DNA of 8,139 nt, from assembly GCA_023428805.1 (NCBI GenBank), contig JAEYWW010000101.1, forward strand, positions 1 to 8,139, read 5' to 3'. This stretch comes from Armatimonadota bacterium. Lineage in GTDB: Bacteria; Armatimonadota; Fimbriimonadia; Fimbriimonadales; Fimbriimonadaceae. A program made the translations under genes and the position numbers. The notes beneath the pieces were generated by a model. It was given only the letters and a program-made list of their open reading frames with translations. It did no database searches and was not told where the DNA came from. Positions 6,115-8,139 of this stretch are shown one piece after another (position 1 is the first letter of the stretch; every line of letters starts with the position of its first letter).

Positions 6115-7911
6115 CTACTCCGCGACCTTGAGGACGCTCAAGAAGGCTTCCTGGGGGACTTCGATGCTGCCGATGTTCTTCATGCGCTTCTTGCCCTTCT
6201 TCTGCTTTTCGAGCAGCTTGCGCTTGCGGCTGACGTCGCCGCCGTAGCACTTGGCGATGACGTTCTTGCGGAAGGGCTTGATCACGTCTGCCGCGATGAC
6301 CTTCGCGCCGATGGCGGCCTGGATCTTGACTTCGTATTGCTGGCGCGGGACGACTTTGCGGAGCTGCTCGACGATGGCGCGGCCGCGGGGATAGGCGAAC
6401 TGCTTGTTGACGATGAAGCTGAGCGCGTCAACCGCGTCGCCATTCAACAGAATGTCCACTTTGACGAGTTCGCTGGCTTGGTAGTCGGCAAACTCATAGT
6501 CGAAGCTCGCGTAGCCTTTGGTGGAGGACTTGAGCTTGTCGAAGAAGTCGAGCAGAATCTCCGCAAGCGGAAGAGAATAGTAGAGAATCGCCCGGTTGGA
6601 GGTTGGATACTCGGTCTTGCGATAGACGCCGCGCCTCTCTTGGCAGAGATTCATGACCGCTCCGACGTAGTCGTTCGGCACCATGATCGTCGCATCGACC
6701 ATTGGCTCCTCGATGCTCGCCATTTCGTTCGGCGAGGGCATCTCGCTTGGGTTGGAGATATGGAGCACGCCGCCCTTGGAAGTGTTGACCACGTAGTCCA
6801 CGCTTGGCGCGGTGAGGATGAGGTCAAGGTCGAACTCACGCTCCAAACGCTCGCGCGCAATCTCCATGTGGAGCAATCCGAGGAATCCACAGCGGAAACC
6901 GAAGCCGAGCGCCGCCGAGGTTTCCGGCTCGAAGTCAAGGGAGGCGTCGTTGAGCTGCAACTTCTCGATGGCGTCCCGCAGATCAGCGTAGTCATCCGCA
7001 TCGGTCGGATAGAGGCCGCAGTAGACCATCGGCTTGGCTTTGCGGTAGCCGGGCAGAGGCTCGGTCGCGGAGTCAACGCCCTGGGTCACGGTGTCGCCGA
7101 CGGCGGCGTCGCCAATGCTCTTGATCGCGGCGGTGATGAATCCGACCTCGCCTGCATTGAGCACCTTGCCGCGCTCCAAGGCGGGGCGGAAAACGCCGAC
7201 TTCGTCCACCTCGAAAACCTTGCCGGTGGACATCATCTTGATCTTGTCGCCAGGCTTGACGCTGCCATCCACAACGCGGACATAGGCGACCGCCCCCTGG
7301 TAGCTGTCGAAGTGGGAGTCGAAGATGAGCGCGCGGAGCGGCTTTTCGGGATCGCCGCTGGGTGGAGGAACGTGCTGGACGACCGCTTCGAGGATGTCCT
7401 CAATGCCGAAGCCGGACTTTCCGCTGCAGGGAATCGCTTCGCTGGCGTCGATCATCAGCGCATTCTCGATCTCCTCCTTCGCCATCTCGATGTCGGCGTG
7501 GGGGAGGTCGATCTTGTTGATGCAGGGGATGATTTCCAGGTTCTGGTTCATCGCCATGCCCGCATTGGCGATGGTCTGCGCCTCGACGCCCTGGGTGGCG
7601 TCGACGAGAAGAAGTGCGCCCTCGCAGGCATAAAGCGCTCGGGAGACCTCGTAGGTGAAATCGACGTGACCCGGGGTGTCGATCAAGTTGAACTGGTAGG
7701 TTTCGCCATCCTTCGCGGTGTAGCTGAGCCGGACGGCGGTCATTTTGATCGTGATGCCCCGCTCGCGCTCAAGGTCCATCGTGTCGAGCATCTGCTCCTG
7801 CGCTGTCCCACGCACGGCTCCGGTCTTCTCGAGGATGCGGTCCGCGAGAGTGGATTTGCCGTGATCAATGTGGGCGATGATGCAGAAATTGCGGATGCGG
7901 GACTGATCCAT
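6115..7911 (-). CDS. lepA: Elongation factor 4 (LepA), translational GTPase
   Basis: This ribosome-associated GTPase, reported to back-translocate or remodel stalled ribosomes and to aid 30S biogenesis, is full length at 598 residues. GTPase motifs are all present: AHIDHGKST (13-21), RGIT (51-54), DTPGH (78-82), NKID (132-135) and SGK (163-165), with the catalytic His82 after DTPG. Domain II follows (about 187-285), then the EF-G-like domain III including [16 protein letters not shown] (336-351), the EF-G C-like domain (about 400-480) and the LepA-specific C-terminal domain. The last has the basic loop 549-578 and the ending [11 protein letters not shown] (580-590). No domain IV of the EF-G type is present, as expected for LepA. 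ATG 7911 gives the standard N-terminus, with no obvious Shine-Dalgarno. It lies 14 bases after the small upstream gene, probably in one transcript. There is no sign of damage. Confidence 0.97.
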   Translation of the reverse strand: MDQSRIRNFCIIAHIDHGKSTLADRILEKTGAVRGTAQEQMLDTMDLERERGITIKMTAVRLSYTAKDGETYQFNLIDTPGHVDFTYEVSRALYACEGALLLVDATQGVEAQTIANAGMAMNQNLEIIPCINKIDLPHADIEMAKEEIENALMIDASEAIPCSGKSGFGIEDILEAVVQHVPPPSGDPEKPLRALIFDSHFDSYQGAVAYVRVVDGSVKPGDKIKMMSTGKVFEVDEVGVFRPALERGKVLNAGEVGFITAAIKSIGDAAVGDTVTQGVDSATEPLPGYRKAKPMVYCGLYPTDADDYADLRDAIEKLQLNDASLDFEPETSAALGFGFRCGFLGLLHMEIARERLEREFDLDLILTAPSVDYVVNTSKGGVLHISNPSEMPSPNEMASIEEPMVDATIMVPNDYVGAVMNLCQERRGVYRKTEYPTSNRAILYYSLPLAEILLDFFDKLKSSTKGYASFDYEFADYQASELVKVDILLNGDAVDALSFIVNKQFAYPRGRAIVEQLRKVVPRQQYEVKIQAAIGAKVIAADVIKPFRKNVIAKCYGGDVSRKRKLLEKQKKGKKRMKNIGSIEVPQEAFLSVLKVAE

Positions 7912-7922
7912 CGAACCGCAAG

Positions 7923-7928
7923 ATTTTA
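7923..7928 (-). promoter_or_regulatory. Possible -10 element for lepA
   Basis: On the minus strand TAAAAT overlaps the TAA stop of the upstream small gene and lies 11 bases before the lepA ATG. It matches the -10 consensus at five of six positions. No -35 hexamer is visible 16-18 bases upstream (that stretch is GC-rich coding sequence), so an independent lepA promoter here is only a possibility beside read-through from the upstream gene. Confidence 0.25.
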
Positions 7929-8123
7929 CCGTTCGGGTTCGGAGTCGGCTTCGCCAAACGGATGGAGGGCTTCGTGCCGCAACGCCTCTTGTCGAATTTT
8001 ATGAACCAACTCAGACATCTCCAAGGCCCTCCGAAATCTCTGCTCCGGCGTCATCTGTCTCAATAACTGAATGTGCATTTCATGCGCCCAAGGTGTTGTG
8101 TCCAGCAGATCGGTTCGGCGCAT
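7926..8123 (-). CDS. Small conserved-looking hypothetical protein upstream of lepA
   Basis: From ATG 8123 the product is 65 residues. The pattern [20 protein letters not shown], then [26 protein letters not shown], resembles, from memory, a widespread family of small uncharacterised proteins with a DTSPEA...LLRRMTPEQR...LE.S core. These are often seen near nucleotidyltransferase-like genes, but I cannot confirm homology here. It is helical and charged, with no signal peptide or membrane segment. The tail ([12 protein letters not shown]) is shorter than I would expect for that family. A GTG at 8138 would add five residues, and the frame may extend past the window. I prefer ATG 8123 because a -10-like hexamer sits just upstream. 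lepA follows 14 bases after the stop, suggesting co-transcription. Function is unknown. Confidence 0.6.
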   Translation of the reverse strand: MRRTDLLDTTPWAHEMHIQLLRQMTPEQRFRRALEMSELVHKIRQEALRHEALHPFGEADSEPER

Positions 8124-8129
8124 GGGAAC

Positions 8130-8135
8130 AGTATA
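8130..8135 (-). promoter_or_regulatory. Possible -10 element for the small gene before lepA (leaderless geometry)
   Basis: On the minus strand TATACT matches the -10 consensus at five of six positions. It is followed by gttccc and then ATG 8123, so transcription would be expected to begin at the A of the start codon. There is no Shine-Dalgarno in the six-base gap. The -35 region lies outside the window, so it cannot be checked here. Confidence 0.4.
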
Positions 8136-8139
8136 CACT

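Noticed and set aside
6127..6142. Six-pair hairpin with a four-base loop near the lepA 3' end as a terminator for the helical-repeat gene
   Set aside because: It is perfect but short, has no T-run in either direction and lies in conserved lepA codons.
6337..8004. A 555-codon open frame on the plus strand opposite lepA
   Set aside because: It is the antisense shadow of a perfectly conserved lepA. Its translation is rich in Arg, Asp, Gly, Val and His with no domain, as expected opposite a GC-rich gene.
1..8139. A defence island, CRISPR array, retron, toxin-antitoxin pair or prophage
   Set aside because: No spaced direct repeats, reverse transcriptase, nuclease, integrase, transposase or phage structural gene was found. 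The small gene before lepA resembles no known antitoxin closely enough to claim one.

Overview
The window comes from a bacterial chromosome with moderately high GC: hand-counted lines outside 4.55-5.5 kb are mostly about 53-62% GC. Several genes encode exported proteins with Sec-type signal peptides, and there is a lytic transglycosylase, which suggests a diderm (Gram-negative-type) cell. Conserved genes (lepA, csaA, a DUF1232 gene, a lytic transglycosylase) sit beside secreted proteins of no recognised family. That mixture would fit a less-studied lineage such as the Planctomycetes-Verrucomicrobia group or a candidate phylum such as Sumerlaeota, but the sequence alone does not fix the taxon. 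No tRNA, rRNA, CRISPR array, insertion sequence or phage gene was seen.

Layout. (1) 1-817, plus strand: the 3' part of a lytic transglycosylase, followed by a 101-bp spacer carrying a perfect 14-bp inverted repeat. (2) 919-1585, plus: csaA (tRNA-binding-domain protein) and a DUF1232 membrane protein, tightly packed and probably one transcript, ending in a hairpin plus T-run at 1604-1638. (3) 1640-3064, plus: a large exported protein of unknown function. Its probable Shine-Dalgarno lies inside the 3' arm of that terminator-like hairpin. (4) 3084-3482, minus: a VOC/glyoxalase-fold protein, convergent with the previous gene. (5) 3673-6107, plus: a secreted beta-rich protein gene, broken by two frameshifts in the same direction, followed 13 bp later by an exported helical-repeat protein. 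An AT-rich stretch of about 0.95 kb spans the junction of these two genes. (6) 6115-8139, minus: lepA (elongation factor 4), preceded by a small conserved-looking hypothetical gene that begins near the window edge.

How the genes relate. lepA and csaA both concern translation or RNA, but they lie in separate units on opposite strands. The transglycosylase, the 474-aa protein, the frameshifted protein and the helical-repeat protein all appear to act outside the cytoplasm. I see no gene set that forms a recognisable defence, secretion or biosynthetic system. The parts most worth following up are the doubly frameshifted secreted gene and its AT-rich surroundings, the hairpin that may both terminate transcription and hide a ribosome binding site, and the repeated placement of a -10-like hexamer directly before a start codon, which hints at leaderless transcripts.
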